Assembly (NCBI RefSeq): GCF_000308755.1
Contig: NZ_BAGF01000024.1
Location: 1 to 64,000, forward strand
Source of the DNA: Nocardia pneumoniae NBRC 100136
GTDB taxonomy: Bacteria; Actinomycetota; Actinomycetes; Mycobacteriales; Mycobacteriaceae
DNA: 64,000 bases
Direction: 5' to 3'
The notes below the pieces were generated by a model. That model was not told the origin of the DNA and searched no databases. It saw nothing but the letters and a program-made list of their open reading frames with translations. Shown piece after piece: positions 33,052-44,642 of this stretch (positions are counted from its first letter, which is position 1; each line of letters starts with the position of its first letter). Made by a program: the position numbers and the translations under genes.

Positions 33052-35085
33052 ATGTCGTCCGCGTCTGCCCCGTCCGCCGCACCCGATGCCGAGGCTTCCC
33101 GGCCCGGGGCGACATTCGCGGCGGTCACGGCGTTGTCCGGCGCCATCGCGGCCGTGGTCGCGGCGCTGGTGGTGGGGCTGTCCGCGGCGCAGGCGCTGAG
33201 CTTGCTCGGCATTCCCGACCCGGGCGCGTCGACCACCTACGGCCTGCCCGCGGTCCGTGCGCTGGCCGATCTCTCCGCGGCGCTGACGGTCGGCTCTCTG
33301 CTGTTCGCGGCGTTCCTGGTGCCGCCACAGGCGAACGGCCTGCTGGACGTCGGCGGATACCGCGCAGTGCGCAGGGCATCGAATTTCGCGTTGGTCTGGG
33401 CGTGTTGCGCCGCGCTGCTCGTGCCGCTGACCGTCTCCGACACCACGGGCCAGCCGGTGACCGACATCCTCCGGCCGGAGAGTCTGTGGCGGGCGATCGC
33501 GCAGATCGAATTGGCCGGCGCTTGGCGCACCACCGTGATCTTCGCGCTGGTCGTCGCGGTCGGGTGCAGGTTGGCGTTGCGCTGGGGCTGGACGCCCGCG
33601 TTGTTCGGCGCCTCGATCATCACAATGATGCCGTTGGCGTTGACCGGGCATTCGTCCTCGGGTGGATCGCACGACGTCGCCACCAACAGTCTGATCCTGC
33701 ACCTGGTTTCGTCCGCGGTCTGGGTCGGCGGATTGTTCGCGGTGCTGGCGCACGCCCTGCGCGGCGGGGCGTACACCGACGTGGCGGCGCGGCGTTTCTC
33801 ACTGACCGCGACCGTCGCCTTCGCCGTGATCGCGGTCAGCGGCGTGCTCAACTCGTGGGTCCGTGTACCGCTGGACGAGCTGTTCACCAGCACTTATGGC
33901 AGGCTCGTGCTGGCCAAAGCCGCGGCGCTGGTGCTGCTGGGCGTGTTCGGCTATCTCCAGCGCCGCGCCGCGCTGCCCGCTCTGGCGGCGGACGCCGGCG
34001 ATCGTGCCGCGCTGATCCGATACGCGGGCGTCGAGGTGCTGATCTTCGCCGCGACCGTCGGCCTCGCGGTGGGACTCGGGCGCACGCCGCCGCCACCACC
34101 GGACTCGGTCCCCACCCCGGCGGAAGTGGAACTCGGCTACAACCTGGCCGGGCCACCGACCGTCGCCCGGCTGCTGTTCGACTGGCGGTTCGACCTGATC
34201 TTCGGAACGCTGTCGATCGTGCTTGCGGTGCTGTATCTGCTCGGTGTGCGGCGGCTGCGTGCGCGCGGGGACGCGTGGCCGGTCGGGCGCACGCTCGCCT
34301 GGCTGTCCGGCTGCGTGGTGCTGCTGATCGCGACCTCCTCCGGGGTCGGCCGGTATTCGCCCGCGATGTTCAGCGTGCACATGGGTGCGCACATGGCGTT
34401 GTCGATGCTGGCGCCGATCCTGTTCGCGCTGGGTGGTGCCGTGACGCTGGCGCTGCGGGCGCTGAAGCCCGCTGGCCGCGGCGGTGTGCCGGGTCCGCGG
34501 GAATGGCTCCTGGCCGCGGTGCACAACCCGGTATCGCGTTTCCTGACCCACCCGGTGGTGGCCTCGGCGATCTTCGTCGCCGGTTTCTACGCGCTGTACC
34601 TGGGCGGCATCTTCGACACCTACGCCGACTCGCATGCGGCGCACCTGCTGATGAACGTGCACTTCTTGCTCAGCGGCTACCTGTTCTACTGGGTGGTGAT
34701 CGGCATCGATCCCAAACCCAGGGAAGTGCAGCCGCTGACCAAGCTGGCCATGGTGTTCGGCTCGCTGCCGTTCCACGCGTTCTTCGGGATCGCGCTGATG
34801 AGCATGGCGACGGTGCTGGGTGGCTGGTTCTACCGCGGCCTCGGCCTCGGCTGGAACGCCGATCTGCTCGGCGACCAACGCACCGGCGGCAGCCTGGCCT
34901 GGGCAAGCGGCGAGGTTCCCCTGGTGGTGGTGATGCTGGCGTTGCTGATCCAATGGTCCCGCAGCGACCAGCGGCTCGCGCAGCGCACCGATCGAGCCGC
35001 CGAACGCGACAACGACGCCGCCCTCGCCGCACACAACGCCATGTTCGCCGAACTGGCCAAGCGAGATGGAGAAGTGCGTAAGTGA
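33052..35085 (+). CDS. CopD-CtaG fusion membrane protein (copper handling / cytochrome c oxidase assembly)
   Basis: This 677-aa polytopic protein has about 14-15 hydrophobic segments. The first half (to about 330) contains the CopD pattern (HLVSSAVWVGGLFAVLAH, YGRLVLAKAAALVLLG). The second half contains the CtaG/caa3-assembly pattern: histidines in FSVHMGAHMALSMLAP, DSHAAHLLMNVHFLLSGYLFYW and LPFHAFFGIALM, which could bind copper. It matches M. tuberculosis Rv0102 in architecture. The likely role is copper transport or delivery to the aa3 oxidase. It ends in a GTGA overlap with the dehydratase gene, so the two are co-translated. An ATG at 33052 beginning MSSASAPSAAP is used; a weakly preceded start is typical here. 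Confidence 0.9.
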   Translation: MSSASAPSAAPDAEASRPGATFAAVTALSGAIAAVVAALVVGLSAAQALSLLGIPDPGASTTYGLPAVRALADLSAALTVGSLLFAAFLVPPQANGLLDVGGYRAVRRASNFALVWACCAALLVPLTVSDTTGQPVTDILRPESLWRAIAQIELAGAWRTTVIFALVVAVGCRLALRWGWTPALFGASIITMMPLALTGHSSSGGSHDVATNSLILHLVSSAVWVGGLFAVLAHALRGGAYTDVAARRFSLTATVAFAVIAVSGVLNSWVRVPLDELFTSTYGRLVLAKAAALVLLGVFGYLQRRAALPALAADAGDRAALIRYAGVEVLIFAATVGLAVGLGRTPPPPPDSVPTPAEVELGYNLAGPPTVARLLFDWRFDLIFGTLSIVLAVLYLLGVRRLRARGDAWPVGRTLAWLSGCVVLLIATSSGVGRYSPAMFSVHMGAHMALSMLAPILFALGGAVTLALRALKPAGRGGVPGPREWLLAAVHNPVSRFLTHPVVASAIFVAGFYALYLGGIFDTYADSHAAHLLMNVHFLLSGYLFYWVVIGIDPKPREVQPLTKLAMVFGSLPFHAFFGIALMSMATVLGGWFYRGLGLGWNADLLGDQRTGGSLAWASGEVPLVVVMLALLIQWSRSDQRLAQRTDRAAERDNDAALAAHNAMFAELAKRDGEVRK

Positions 35086-36050
35086 GTGAACGCGCCACCA
35101 CGGTCTCCCCACACAGACCGATCGGGCGGGTGCAACGGTCGGACGTGCGAATCGCGCGCAGGCGGATGGCCGGGCAGATCCGCAAAACCCCGGTCTTCCA
35201 CACGTCCGTCGAGAGCCCGTCGGGTCCGGTGCCGGTGACGCTGAAGCTCGAGCACCTGCAGCACGCCGGGACCTTCAAGGTGCGCGGCAGCCTGAACGCG
35301 CTGCTGGAATCGGGGCAGGACAACGACCAGGTCGTCATCGCGTCCGGCGGCAACGCTGGCATCGCGGCCGCGCTGGCCGCCGCGCGACTGGGCAAGTCCT
35401 GCACCGTGGTCGTCCCGGAGACCGCGCCGCACGCCAAGGTGGCCGCGATGTGGTCGCACGGCGCCGAAGTGCTCTGGTACGGAACCAGCTACGCCGAGGC
35501 GCGGCGGCACGCGACCGAGCTCGCCGCCGATCGGGGCGCGCTGCTGCTGCACGCCTACGATCTGCCCGCCGTGGTGGCCGGGATCGGCGTGCTCGGGCTG
35601 GAGCTCGAGGAGCAGGTGCGAGGACGACCGCCGGTGCTCGCCGCGGTGGGCGGCGGCGGATTGGTCGCCGGGGTCGCGGCCGCGCTCGGGCGCCGTCAGC
35701 AGGTGATCGGGATCGAGCCAGAGGGCGCCGCCATCCTCGGTGCGGCGCTGGAGGCGGGCAGTCCCGTGGATGTGGTCGGGTCCCGGGTCACCGTGGATTC
35801 GCTCGGCCCGACCAGGATCGGTGACATCGCGCTCGATGTCGCCCGCCGCAACCGTGTGCGGTCGTTGCTGGTCAGCGAGGACGCGATCGGCGCGGCGCGC
35901 GAGTACCTGTGGCGCGAGTTCCGCATCCTGGTCGAGTTGACCGGAGCCACCGCGCTGGCCGCCATTCACAGCGGCGTGTACGTCCCCGCGCCGGATGAAC
36001 GACCGATCGTCGTCCTGTGCGGTGCGAACACCGACGTGGCGGTGTTCTGA
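35082..36050 (+). CDS. PLP-dependent serine/threonine dehydratase
   Basis: This 322-aa fold-type II PLP enzyme has the Schiff-base lysine at K66 in TFKVRGSLN, a phosphate/substrate loop SGGNAG, and a glycine-rich PLP phosphate loop VGGGGLVAG. There is no C-terminal ACT or regulatory domain, so it resembles the short, catabolic Thr/Ser dehydratases and serine racemases. GTG 35082 overlaps the CtaG stop by 4 nt (GTGA). The functional link to oxidase assembly is not obvious and may be only operon economy. Confidence 0.88.
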   Translation: MSERATTVSPHRPIGRVQRSDVRIARRRMAGQIRKTPVFHTSVESPSGPVPVTLKLEHLQHAGTFKVRGSLNALLESGQDNDQVVIASGGNAGIAAALAAARLGKSCTVVVPETAPHAKVAAMWSHGAEVLWYGTSYAEARRHATELAADRGALLLHAYDLPAVVAGIGVLGLELEEQVRGRPPVLAAVGGGGLVAGVAAALGRRQQVIGIEPEGAAILGAALEAGSPVDVVGSRVTVDSLGPTRIGDIALDVARRNRVRSLLVSEDAIGAAREYLWREFRILVELTGATALAAIHSGVYVPAPDERPIVVLCGANTDVAVF

Positions 36051-36211
36051 CCCGGCATGTATGAAACATCTCATTTTCACACGTCGGATAGTTGTGCACA
36101 ATCGCGGATCGGGTCTCCCGGCGTGGGTGGATTCCGAGCACGCTGAAGGGGCCCTCCTGGAGGGGGAGGAAATCCGGACCAGCCCGGACCCGAATGCGAA
36201 GGGGTGTGACA

Positions 36212-36709
36212 ATGTACGAGGCGAACGCGACCGTCATCGGGACGATCGCTACTCATCCGATCAAGCGGGACCTGACCAATGGCGAACAGGTGGTCACGTT
36301 CCGGCTGGCGAGTAATTCCCGCAGGCTCGATCACACCTCGGGGCAGTGGGTGGACAACGGCACGCTGTATCTCACCGTCAGCTGCTGGCGCAGGCTGGTG
36401 GCGGGTGTCGACGCGTCCCTGCGCCGCGGCGACCCGATCATCGCCTACGGTCAGTTGCGCTCGCACGAGTACCGCAGCAAGGACGGCGTCGAGCGGCGCG
36501 ATCTGGAGATGCGCGCGACCGCGGTCGGCCCGGACCTGTCCCGCTGTGCCGCGCACGTCACGCGCTGGTCCGATCTCGCGCCGCGGAATACTTCGGCGGG
36601 TTCCAGCGCTGAAAGTCACGAGCCGGTCGGCGACGCGCCGGGGGAGGACGTCGCGGCCGCAAGCTCCACACCTCCCCGCGGCAGCGCGCCCGAGCCCGTC
36701 GGCACTTGA
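36212..36709 (+). CDS. single-stranded DNA-binding protein (second, short paralogue)
   Basis: This 165-aa protein has an OB-fold at residues 1-115 (MYEANATVIGTI, VVTFRLASN, LYLTVSCWRRLV, PIIAYGQLRSHEY). The Pro/Ser/Ala tail ends GSAPEPVGT and lacks the DDDIPF acidic tip of the main SSB. It corresponds to Rv2478c by sequence type and by position directly before ettA. The ATG follows GAAGGGG at 36198-36204. It probably serves a specialised repair, recombination or plasmid-like role rather than replication. Confidence 0.88.
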   Translation: MYEANATVIGTIATHPIKRDLTNGEQVVTFRLASNSRRLDHTSGQWVDNGTLYLTVSCWRRLVAGVDASLRRGDPIIAYGQLRSHEYRSKDGVERRDLEMRATAVGPDLSRCAAHVTRWSDLAPRNTSAGSSAESHEPVGDAPGEDVAAASSTPPRGSAPEPVGT

Positions 36710-36789
36710 TCGCATGACCGGTTTCGTCCAGACGGCAGTGGTAGCTCTGCCTCGTCCCCTCGTTTCCCGCACCGATAGGCTGCACACTT

Positions 36790-38466
<1,677 letters not shown>

Positions 38467-38478
38467 GTCGGCTACGGC

Positions 38479-38509
38479 GGGATGGGTGCAGCCGATCCGC
38501 ACCCATCCC
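38479..38509 (+). terminator. terminator hairpin after ettA
   Basis: A perfect 11-bp stem (38479-38489 with 38499-38509) has a 9-nt loop and starts 13 nt after the ettA stop; a pyrimidine-rich run follows at 38521-38531. Confidence 0.75.
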
Positions 38510-38866
38510 CGCTCGCCGGGTCTCTCTTCTCTGATGACGGCGGCAGGTATCGCCACCGCCGTCGGGCCGTCCGGGCTGCACCGGTGGGTCGGAAGCGGAC
38601 CAGGCTGTCCGGCACGAGGGTTCTGGCATCAGATAGGTTCGCGGCGCCATATTTTGGCTGAGGCGACCTCCGGCCGATAAGTGGCAGCGGTGCGCGGAGT
38701 GGGCGGATCTCGACTGTGGCCTGGTATTTTGCTGATATCCCGGGCGTGGCGTGCAGGGTCCCCGCGTCAGCGGCTGAGCGGCTGGATGGTTGGCCCGACG
38801 AAGCGGAATCCGGAACGTTGATCGACAACCCGGAACAGGAGTGACACCTACCCGCGCGTAGCTCGC

Positions 38867-38872
38867 TAGGGT
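38867..38872 (+). promoter_or_regulatory. candidate -10 element TAGGGT
   Basis: TAGGGT fits the actinobacterial TANNNT -10. Initiation 7-8 nt downstream would begin at the GTG of the 40-codon frame at 38880. A weak GACACC at 38843-38848 could act as -35 with an 18-nt spacer. Confidence 0.35.
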
Positions 38873-38879
38873 GGGAGTT

Positions 38880-39002
38880 GTGAATGCGCAGGCGCAGTTC
38901 GAGCAATCGGTGGCCGGGACCACCGACGCGGTGGCCGAGCTGACCCGAGGTACCGGTACGGCGCCACTGCCGCCGCGGATACGACCGGTAGCGCTCACCT
39001 GA
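38880..39002 (+). CDS. possible leaderless 40-aa peptide upstream of gdh
   Basis: A GTG-initiated frame reads VNAQAQFEQSVAGTTDAVAE... and ends at TGA 39002. It sits exactly where transcription from TAGGGT would start, as in actinobacterial leaderless mRNAs. No family was recognised and it may be chance or a gene remnant. If translated, it could be a leader peptide affecting gdh. Confidence 0.25.
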   Translation: MNAQAQFEQSVAGTTDAVAELTRGTGTAPLPPRIRPVALT

Positions 39003-39194
39003 CGTTCGCGGGTCCGATCTTGTACGGCGCCGAGGTCTCGACCGTTCGACCTCGGCACATGAGCGGCGAACTCCGCGGCCGTGGTGAACACCCAGATACC
39101 GGAAGGGAATTCACCCGCGCGTCTTCGGCGCACAGTTACTCTCGGACCGGCGTCACTTTGTTACGGAACCGATATCCGAGGGAGTTGGCGAAAA

Positions 39195-42100
39195 ATGACC
39201 GTCTCGTCCGAATTGTCCAGCGCGGCGTGGGCCGCGGGTTTGCCGCAGTCGCTGCGCGGCGAACTCGCGACGCTCGAGGAAGCGTATTTCCGCCACGTCG
39301 ACGCGGGCGATGTGGACTGTGCGATCACGGGCATCACTCAGATCTTCCGCCGGCACATGGAGTTGGCGGTGACTCGCCTCCCCGGTCGCGCGTTGGTGCG
39401 GGTGTACCACCCTGATGACGGGTCAGGGATCGGCGCCGCGGTGCAGATCGTCACCGACGACATGCCACTGCTGGTGGAGTCGATCAGCTCGTCGCTGAGC
39501 CGGATGGGTGTCAGCGTCAGCGAGATCATCCACCCGATCTTCGAGGTCGAGCGGGACGAGGAAGGGCGGCTGACGCACGCCGCGCCGCACGAGGTCGACG
39601 GCACCGGCGCGGGCGCGCTCCGCGAATCCTGGATGCACGTGCAGTTGCATCCGTCGACCGGTCCGGCGCTGCTGGCCAGGGTCGAGGCCGCCGTGCCGGA
39701 CGTGGTCGACGACGTGCGCCAGGTGATCGGCGACACCGAGGCCATCCGGGACGTGCAGAGCAAGCTGGCCGACGACCTGGAACTGGCCGCGCGGTCCGGG
39801 TCGGCGCCGTTCGCCGCCACCGATCTGGTCGACACGGCCAATCTGCTGCGCTGGCTGGCGCAGGGAAACTTCACCGTCCTCGGCTATGCCCGCTACCGCC
39901 TGAGCGCCGACCAGGGGCAGGAGACGTCCACCGCGCTGCCCGGCACCTGCCTCGGCGTGCTGCGGCCGGACGTCGGCACCGACTTCCACGTTCCGGTCAA
40001 CGGCGGCGACCGTCCGCTGCTCACGCTGACCCAGGGATTGGTGCCCGCCACCGTGCACCGCTCGGTGTACCCGTACTTCGTCGGTGTCGCCGACTTCGAC
40101 GCGACCGGGACGATCGTCGGCGAGCATCTGTTCATCGGCGTCTTCACCGTCACCGCGGTGCACGAGAACGTCTTGGACATTCCGGTGATCGAACGCCGGG
40201 TGCGTTCGGCGATCGAGGCGAGCGGATTCGATCTGGATTCGTTCTCCGGTCAAGCCATGCTCGAGGTCATCCAGTCCTTCCCGCGCACGGAACTGTTCTC
40301 CTCCGACGCCGAGACGCTGCGCCGCACCTCGACCGCCGTGCTGAACGTGGGCCTGCGCCGCCAGGTGCGCCTGTTCCTGCGCGCGGACACCTACGGCCGC
40401 TATGTCGCCTGCCTGGTGTACCTGCCGCGGGACCGCTACACCACCAGGGTGCGGCTGGAGATGCAGGACATCCTGGTCCGCGAATTGGGCGGGGTGTCCA
40501 TCGACTACTCCGCGCGAGTGGGCGAAAGCGATTTGGCCCGTGTGTATTTCACGGTGCGGATGGCGGAGGCCGAGTCCGGCGCTCCGCGTCAGGCGCCACC
40601 GGCCGCCGACACCTCCGAAGCCAACCGATTGCGCCTGCAGAACCTGCTCGCCGAGGCGAGCCGCACCTGGGACGACCACCTGAACGACGAGGTGAGTACG
40701 TCGACGGTGCTCGATCCCGCCGTGGTGCAGCGGTATGCGGAAGCCTTTCCCGAGGGCTACAAGCAGGATTTCTCCGCCGCTCGCGCGCTCGCCGACATCG
40801 TGCGCTTGGAGCGGCTGCAGGACGGCGGCATCGACCAGTACCTGTACCGCAAGCCGGATTCGGAGCCGGGTTTGTGGCGCTTCACCCTCTACATCGGCGG
40901 GCGGGGCATCTCACTGAGCCAGGTGCTGCCCGTCTTGCAGAGTCTCGGCGTCGAGGTGGTGGACGAGCGGCCGTACCAGGTCGAGCTGGAGACCGCGGCC
41001 GACGGCGGCGCGGGCGGCGAGCGGTGGATCTACGACTTCGGTCTGCTGGCTCGCCCGGAATTGCTGCGCAGTTCGCTGGACCGGGATCTGGACGCGGAGT
41101 TGCTCGAGTCCTCCAAGCGCGCCGACGTGCTGGAGGCGGAGGTGCGAGGTCTGCGCGAACGGTTCGTGGAAGCGTTCGAGGCGATGTGGTATGGCCTCGC
41201 GGAAGCGGACGGCCTCAACGAGCTCGTCCTGCGCGCTCGGCTGCCGTGGCGGGCCGTCTCCATCCTGCGGACGTATGCGAAGTACTTGCAGCAAGCCGGT
41301 TTTCCGTACAGCCAGGCGAACATCTGCCGTGTGCTGCTCACCTATCCGGATATCGCGCGGTTGTTCGTCGACCTGTTCGCGGCGCGTTTCGATCCCGACA
41401 CCGTCTCCGCCGAGCACGCCGCCGAACTGGAGATCCAGGTCCGCGGTCGGATCGATGAGGTCGTCAGCCTGGACGCGGACCGCATCCTGCGCGCGATGCT
41501 GGGCTTGATCAAGGCGACACTGCGGACCAACTACTACGTGACGGACCGGGACGGCAGGTCGCGCGATTACGTCTCGGTGAAGGTCGAACCGCAGGAGATC
41601 GCCGAATTGCCCCGGCCGCGTCCGCAGTTCGAGATCTTCGTCTATTCGCCGCGGGTCGAGGGCGTGCATCTGCGTTTCGGTCCTGTGGCGCGTGGTGGTT
41701 TGCGGTGGTCGGATCGGTTGGAGGATTTCCGGACCGAGATTCTGGGTTTGGTGAAGGCGCAGGCGGTGAAGAACGCGGTGATCGTGCCGGTCGGTGCCAA
41801 GGGCGGGTTCGTGGTCAAACAACCGCCCGCGGCGACTGGCGATCCGGTGGCGGATCGGCAGGCGTTGGGTGCGGAGGGTGTTGCCTGCTACCGCACCTTC
41901 ATCTCCGGTTTGCTGGATATCACCGACAATGTGGATCGGGCGACCGGTGAGGTGTTGCCGCCTGCTCGGGTGGTGCGCCGCGATGGTGACGACACGTATT
42001 TGGTGGTGGCCGCGGACAAGGGGACGGCGACGTTTTCGGATATCGCCAATGAGGTGGCTCAGAGCTACGGGTTCTGGCTGGGTGATGCGTTCGCCTCTGG

Positions 42101-44135
42101 TGGGTCGGCGGGTTATGACCACAAGGCGATGGGGATTACGGCCAAGGGTGCGTGGGAGAGTGTCAAGCGGCACTTCCGTGAGATGGAGATCGATACCCAG
42201 ACGCAGGATTTCACTGTTGTGGGTGTCGGTGACATGAGTGGTGATGTGTTCGGCAACGGGATGTTGTTGTCGGAGCACATTCGTTTGGTGGCCGCGTTCG
42301 ACCACCGGCACATCTTCCTCGACCCGAACCCGGACGCGGCCGTCTCCTTCGCGGAGCGGCGGCGGATGTTCGCCCTGCCGCGTTCCTCGTGGGCCGACTA
42401 CGACGCCTCGCTGATCAGCACCGGCGGAGGCGTGTGGGACCGGACGGTGAAGGCCGTGCCGATCAGCCCGGAGGCCAGGGCGGCGCTCGGACTGCCCGAC
42501 GATGTCGAATCGCTGGCACCGCCGGAACTGGTTCGCGCGATCCTCCTCGCGCCGGTCGACCTGCTGTGGAACGGTGGCATCGGCACCTACATCAAGGCCA
42601 GCACCGAGACCAATGCCGAGGTGGGCGACAAGTCCAACGACGCGGTCCGCGTCAACGGAAACCAATTGCGGGTCAAGGTGATCGGCGAGGGCGGCAATCT
42701 CGGTGCGACCGCCCTGGGGCGCATCGAGTTCTGCCGCAACGGCGGCAAGATGAACACCGACGCGCTGGACAACTCCGCGGGTGTGGATTGCTCCGACCAC
42801 GAGGTGAACATCAAGATCCTGCTGGACGCGGTCGTCTCCGGCGGACAGCTGCCCGACACCGAGCGCAACCCGCTGCTGGCCTCGATGACCGACGAGGTCG
42901 CGCAGCTGGTCCTGCGGGACAACGTGGCGCAGAACTTCCTGATGGGAATCTCGCGCACCGAGGCGCCGCAGATGCTCAGTGTCCAGATGCGGCTCATCGA
43001 GGATCTCGAGCAGCGCCGCGGCCTGGACCGCGAACTCGAGGCGCTGCCCTCGGATCAGGAGATGAAGCGCAGGCTGGAGGACGGCGGTGGTCTGGAATCG
43101 CCGGAGCTGGCCAACCTGATGGCGCACGTGAAGCTGTCGCTCAAGGCCGATCTGCTCGATTCCGACCTGCCCGACAGCCAGTACTTCGCCGCGCGGCTGC
43201 CCGACTACTTCCCGACGCCGCTGCGCAGCCGTTTCGGTGCGGCGATCAAGCGGCACCGGCTGCGCAGGGAGATCGTCACCACCATGATCGCCAACGAGAT
43301 GGTGGATTACGGCGGTATCACCTACGCGCACCGGTTGAACGAAGAGATCGGCGCGACCACCACCGACGCGGTACGCGCCTTCGCCGCGGCCAGCGGCATC
43401 TTCGACCTGCACGAGATGTGGACGCGGATCCGGGCATGCGACGCGCCGACCTCGGTGCGCGACCTGCTCGAGCTGGAGACCAAGCGGACACTGGATCGAG
43501 CGTCGCGGTGGCTGCTGAGCAACCGGCCGCAGCCGATCGCGGTCGGCTCGGAAATCAGCCGGTACCGCAACGAGGTGCGGGTACTCGCACCGAAGGTGCC
43601 GGGCTGGCTGCGCGGACACCACGTGTCCACGCTCACCGACCAGTCCGCCGAGCTGATCGCGCGCGGTGCGCCCACCGATCTGGCCACCGAGGTCTTCGGC
43701 CTGCTCAACCTGTTCCCGTTGCTGGACATCGTGGACATCGCCGACATCACCGATCGGGACGGTGACGAGGTCGGCTCGCTGTACTACGCGCTCAACGATC
43801 ACCTCAAGATCGATTGGCTGCTGCAGGCGGTCAGCCACCTCGAACGCGGCGACCGCTGGCACGCGCTGGCGCGGCTGGCGTTGCGCGACGACATGTACGG
43901 GTCGCTGCGTTCGCTCACCCTCGACGTGCTCTCCGGCGGTGACCCCGAGGAGACGGCGGACGAGAAGATTGCATACTGGGAGTCGAAGAACCAGTCCCGC
44001 CTCGGCCGAGCCAGGGCGGCGCTGTCGGAGTTGTTCGAGTCCGGGACCCACGATCTCGCCACGCTGTCGGTTGCGGCGCGGCAAGTGCGGAGCATGGTGA
44101 GCGGGGTGGGCGCTCAGTCGGAGGTACCACGGTGA
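39195..44135 (+). CDS. gdh: large NAD-specific glutamate dehydrogenase
   Basis: This 1646-aa L_180-type enzyme converts glutamate to 2-oxoglutarate plus ammonia with NAD+. The long N-terminal part (about 1-760) holds ACT-like regulatory regions. The catalytic core begins near 790, with FGPVARGGLRWSDR, KNAVIVPVGAKGGF (catalytic-type K869) and VVGVGDMSGDVFGNGML. The C-terminal helical region completes the usual length of the family. Rv2476c is the M. tuberculosis counterpart, and the same neighbours flank it there. ATG 39195 has GGAG at 39181; an in-frame start at 39081 has no support. In mycobacteria this enzyme is controlled by GarA; no regulator is visible here. Confidence 0.95.
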   Translation: MTVSSELSSAAWAAGLPQSLRGELATLEEAYFRHVDAGDVDCAITGITQIFRRHMELAVTRLPGRALVRVYHPDDGSGIGAAVQIVTDDMPLLVESISSSLSRMGVSVSEIIHPIFEVERDEEGRLTHAAPHEVDGTGAGALRESWMHVQLHPSTGPALLARVEAAVPDVVDDVRQVIGDTEAIRDVQSKLADDLELAARSGSAPFAATDLVDTANLLRWLAQGNFTVLGYARYRLSADQGQETSTALPGTCLGVLRPDVGTDFHVPVNGGDRPLLTLTQGLVPATVHRSVYPYFVGVADFDATGTIVGEHLFIGVFTVTAVHENVLDIPVIERRVRSAIEASGFDLDSFSGQAMLEVIQSFPRTELFSSDAETLRRTSTAVLNVGLRRQVRLFLRADTYGRYVACLVYLPRDRYTTRVRLEMQDILVRELGGVSIDYSARVGESDLARVYFTVRMAEAESGAPRQAPPAADTSEANRLRLQNLLAEASRTWDDHLNDEVSTSTVLDPAVVQRYAEAFPEGYKQDFSAARALADIVRLERLQDGGIDQYLYRKPDSEPGLWRFTLYIGGRGISLSQVLPVLQSLGVEVVDERPYQVELETAADGGAGGERWIYDFGLLARPELLRSSLDRDLDAELLESSKRADVLEAEVRGLRERFVEAFEAMWYGLAEADGLNELVLRARLPWRAVSILRTYAKYLQQAGFPYSQANICRVLLTYPDIARLFVDLFAARFDPDTVSAEHAAELEIQVRGRIDEVVSLDADRILRAMLGLIKATLRTNYYVTDRDGRSRDYVSVKVEPQEIAELPRPRPQFEIFVYSPRVEGVHLRFGPVARGGLRWSDRLEDFRTEILGLVKAQAVKNAVIVPVGAKGGFVVKQPPAATGDPVADRQALGAEGVACYRTFISGLLDITDNVDRATGEVLPPARVVRRDGDDTYLVVAADKGTATFSDIANEVAQSYGFWLGDAFASGGSAGYDHKAMGITAKGAWESVKRHFREMEIDTQTQDFTVVGVGDMSGDVFGNGMLLSEHIRLVAAFDHRHIFLDPNPDAAVSFAERRRMFALPRSSWADYDASLISTGGGVWDRTVKAVPISPEARAALGLPDDVESLAPPELVRAILLAPVDLLWNGGIGTYIKASTETNAEVGDKSNDAVRVNGNQLRVKVIGEGGNLGATALGRIEFCRNGGKMNTDALDNSAGVDCSDHEVNIKILLDAVVSGGQLPDTERNPLLASMTDEVAQLVLRDNVAQNFLMGISRTEAPQMLSVQMRLIEDLEQRRGLDRELEALPSDQEMKRRLEDGGGLESPELANLMAHVKLSLKADLLDSDLPDSQYFAARLPDYFPTPLRSRFGAAIKRHRLRREIVTTMIANEMVDYGGITYAHRLNEEIGATTTDAVRAFAAASGIFDLHEMWTRIRACDAPTSVRDLLELETKRTLDRASRWLLSNRPQPIAVGSEISRYRNEVRVLAPKVPGWLRGHHVSTLTDQSAELIARGAPTDLATEVFGLLNLFPLLDIVDIADITDRDGDEVGSLYYALNDHLKIDWLLQAVSHLERGDRWHALARLALRDDMYGSLRSLTLDVLSGGDPEETADEKIAYWESKNQSRLGRARAALSELFESGTHDLATLSVAARQVRSMVSGVGAQSEVPR

Positions 44136-44596
44136 CGAGGTCTATGCACGGAGACGGGAGAGCGGCGGGCAGCCTGGTGCTGCCCAAACGCTTCCACGCC
44201 AAAGTGGACGTCAGATGGTCGGACATGGACGTGTTCCAGCACGTCAACCATGCCCGCATGGTGACGCTGCTGGAGGAGGCGCGGATCCCGTGGCTGTTCG
44301 AGGACGGCCGCCCGACCGCCCCGCTGCGCGAGGGCTGCGTGCTCGCCGACCTGCGGGTCCGCTACCGCGGCCAGCTGCGGCACGAGGACACGCCGCTGGA
44401 TATCGCCATGTGGATCGAGCAGGTGCGCGCGGTCGACTTCACCATCGGCTACGAGGTGCGCGCCTCCGGCGCCGAGCCCGATTCACCGGCGGCGGTGGTG
44501 GCGTCCACCCAGATCGCGGCGTTCGACATGCGGGCGCAGCGGTTGCGCAGGCTCACCGACGCCGAGCGCGATTATCTGTCCGAGTGGATGGAGTGA
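44132..44596 (+). CDS. hotdog-fold acyl-CoA thioesterase (4HBT family)
   Basis: This 154-aa single hotdog domain has the catalytic block DVRWSDMDVFQHVNHARM, where the Asp after RWS/DM and the HVNHA helix identify the 4-hydroxybenzoyl-CoA thioesterase family. It should hydrolyse acyl-CoAs; the substrate is unknown. GTG 44132 overlaps the gdh stop by 4 nt (GTGA), so it is coupled to gdh. Its counterpart is Rv2475c. Confidence 0.88.
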   Translation: MTRSMHGDGRAAGSLVLPKRFHAKVDVRWSDMDVFQHVNHARMVTLLEEARIPWLFEDGRPTAPLREGCVLADLRVRYRGQLRHEDTPLDIAMWIEQVRAVDFTIGYEVRASGAEPDSPAAVVASTQIAAFDMRAQRLRRLTDAERDYLSEWME

Positions 44597-44642
44597 GCCC
44601 TCGCGTCGGTGGTCGTCCAGCGGTGACGGCGGAGCAGCCGTG

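Larger units (their letters stand above)
38467..39194. other. 728-bp intergenic region upstream of gdh
   Basis: It contains the ettA terminator (38479-38509), a -10-like TAGGGT at 38867-38872 and a possible 40-codon leaderless reading frame (38880-39002). No other convincing gene was seen. The length suggests a regulated promoter or untranslated leader for the large glutamate dehydrogenase. Confidence 0.5.

Noticed and set aside
32316..35081. 921-codon plus-strand frame spanning the tRNA and the CtaG gene
   Set aside because: It overlaps the tRNA and reads the CopD/CtaG gene in a wrong frame with no hydrophobic pattern.
40911..44084. 1057-codon open frame on the minus strand
   Set aside because: Antisense shadow of gdh, whose catalytic motifs are on the plus strand.
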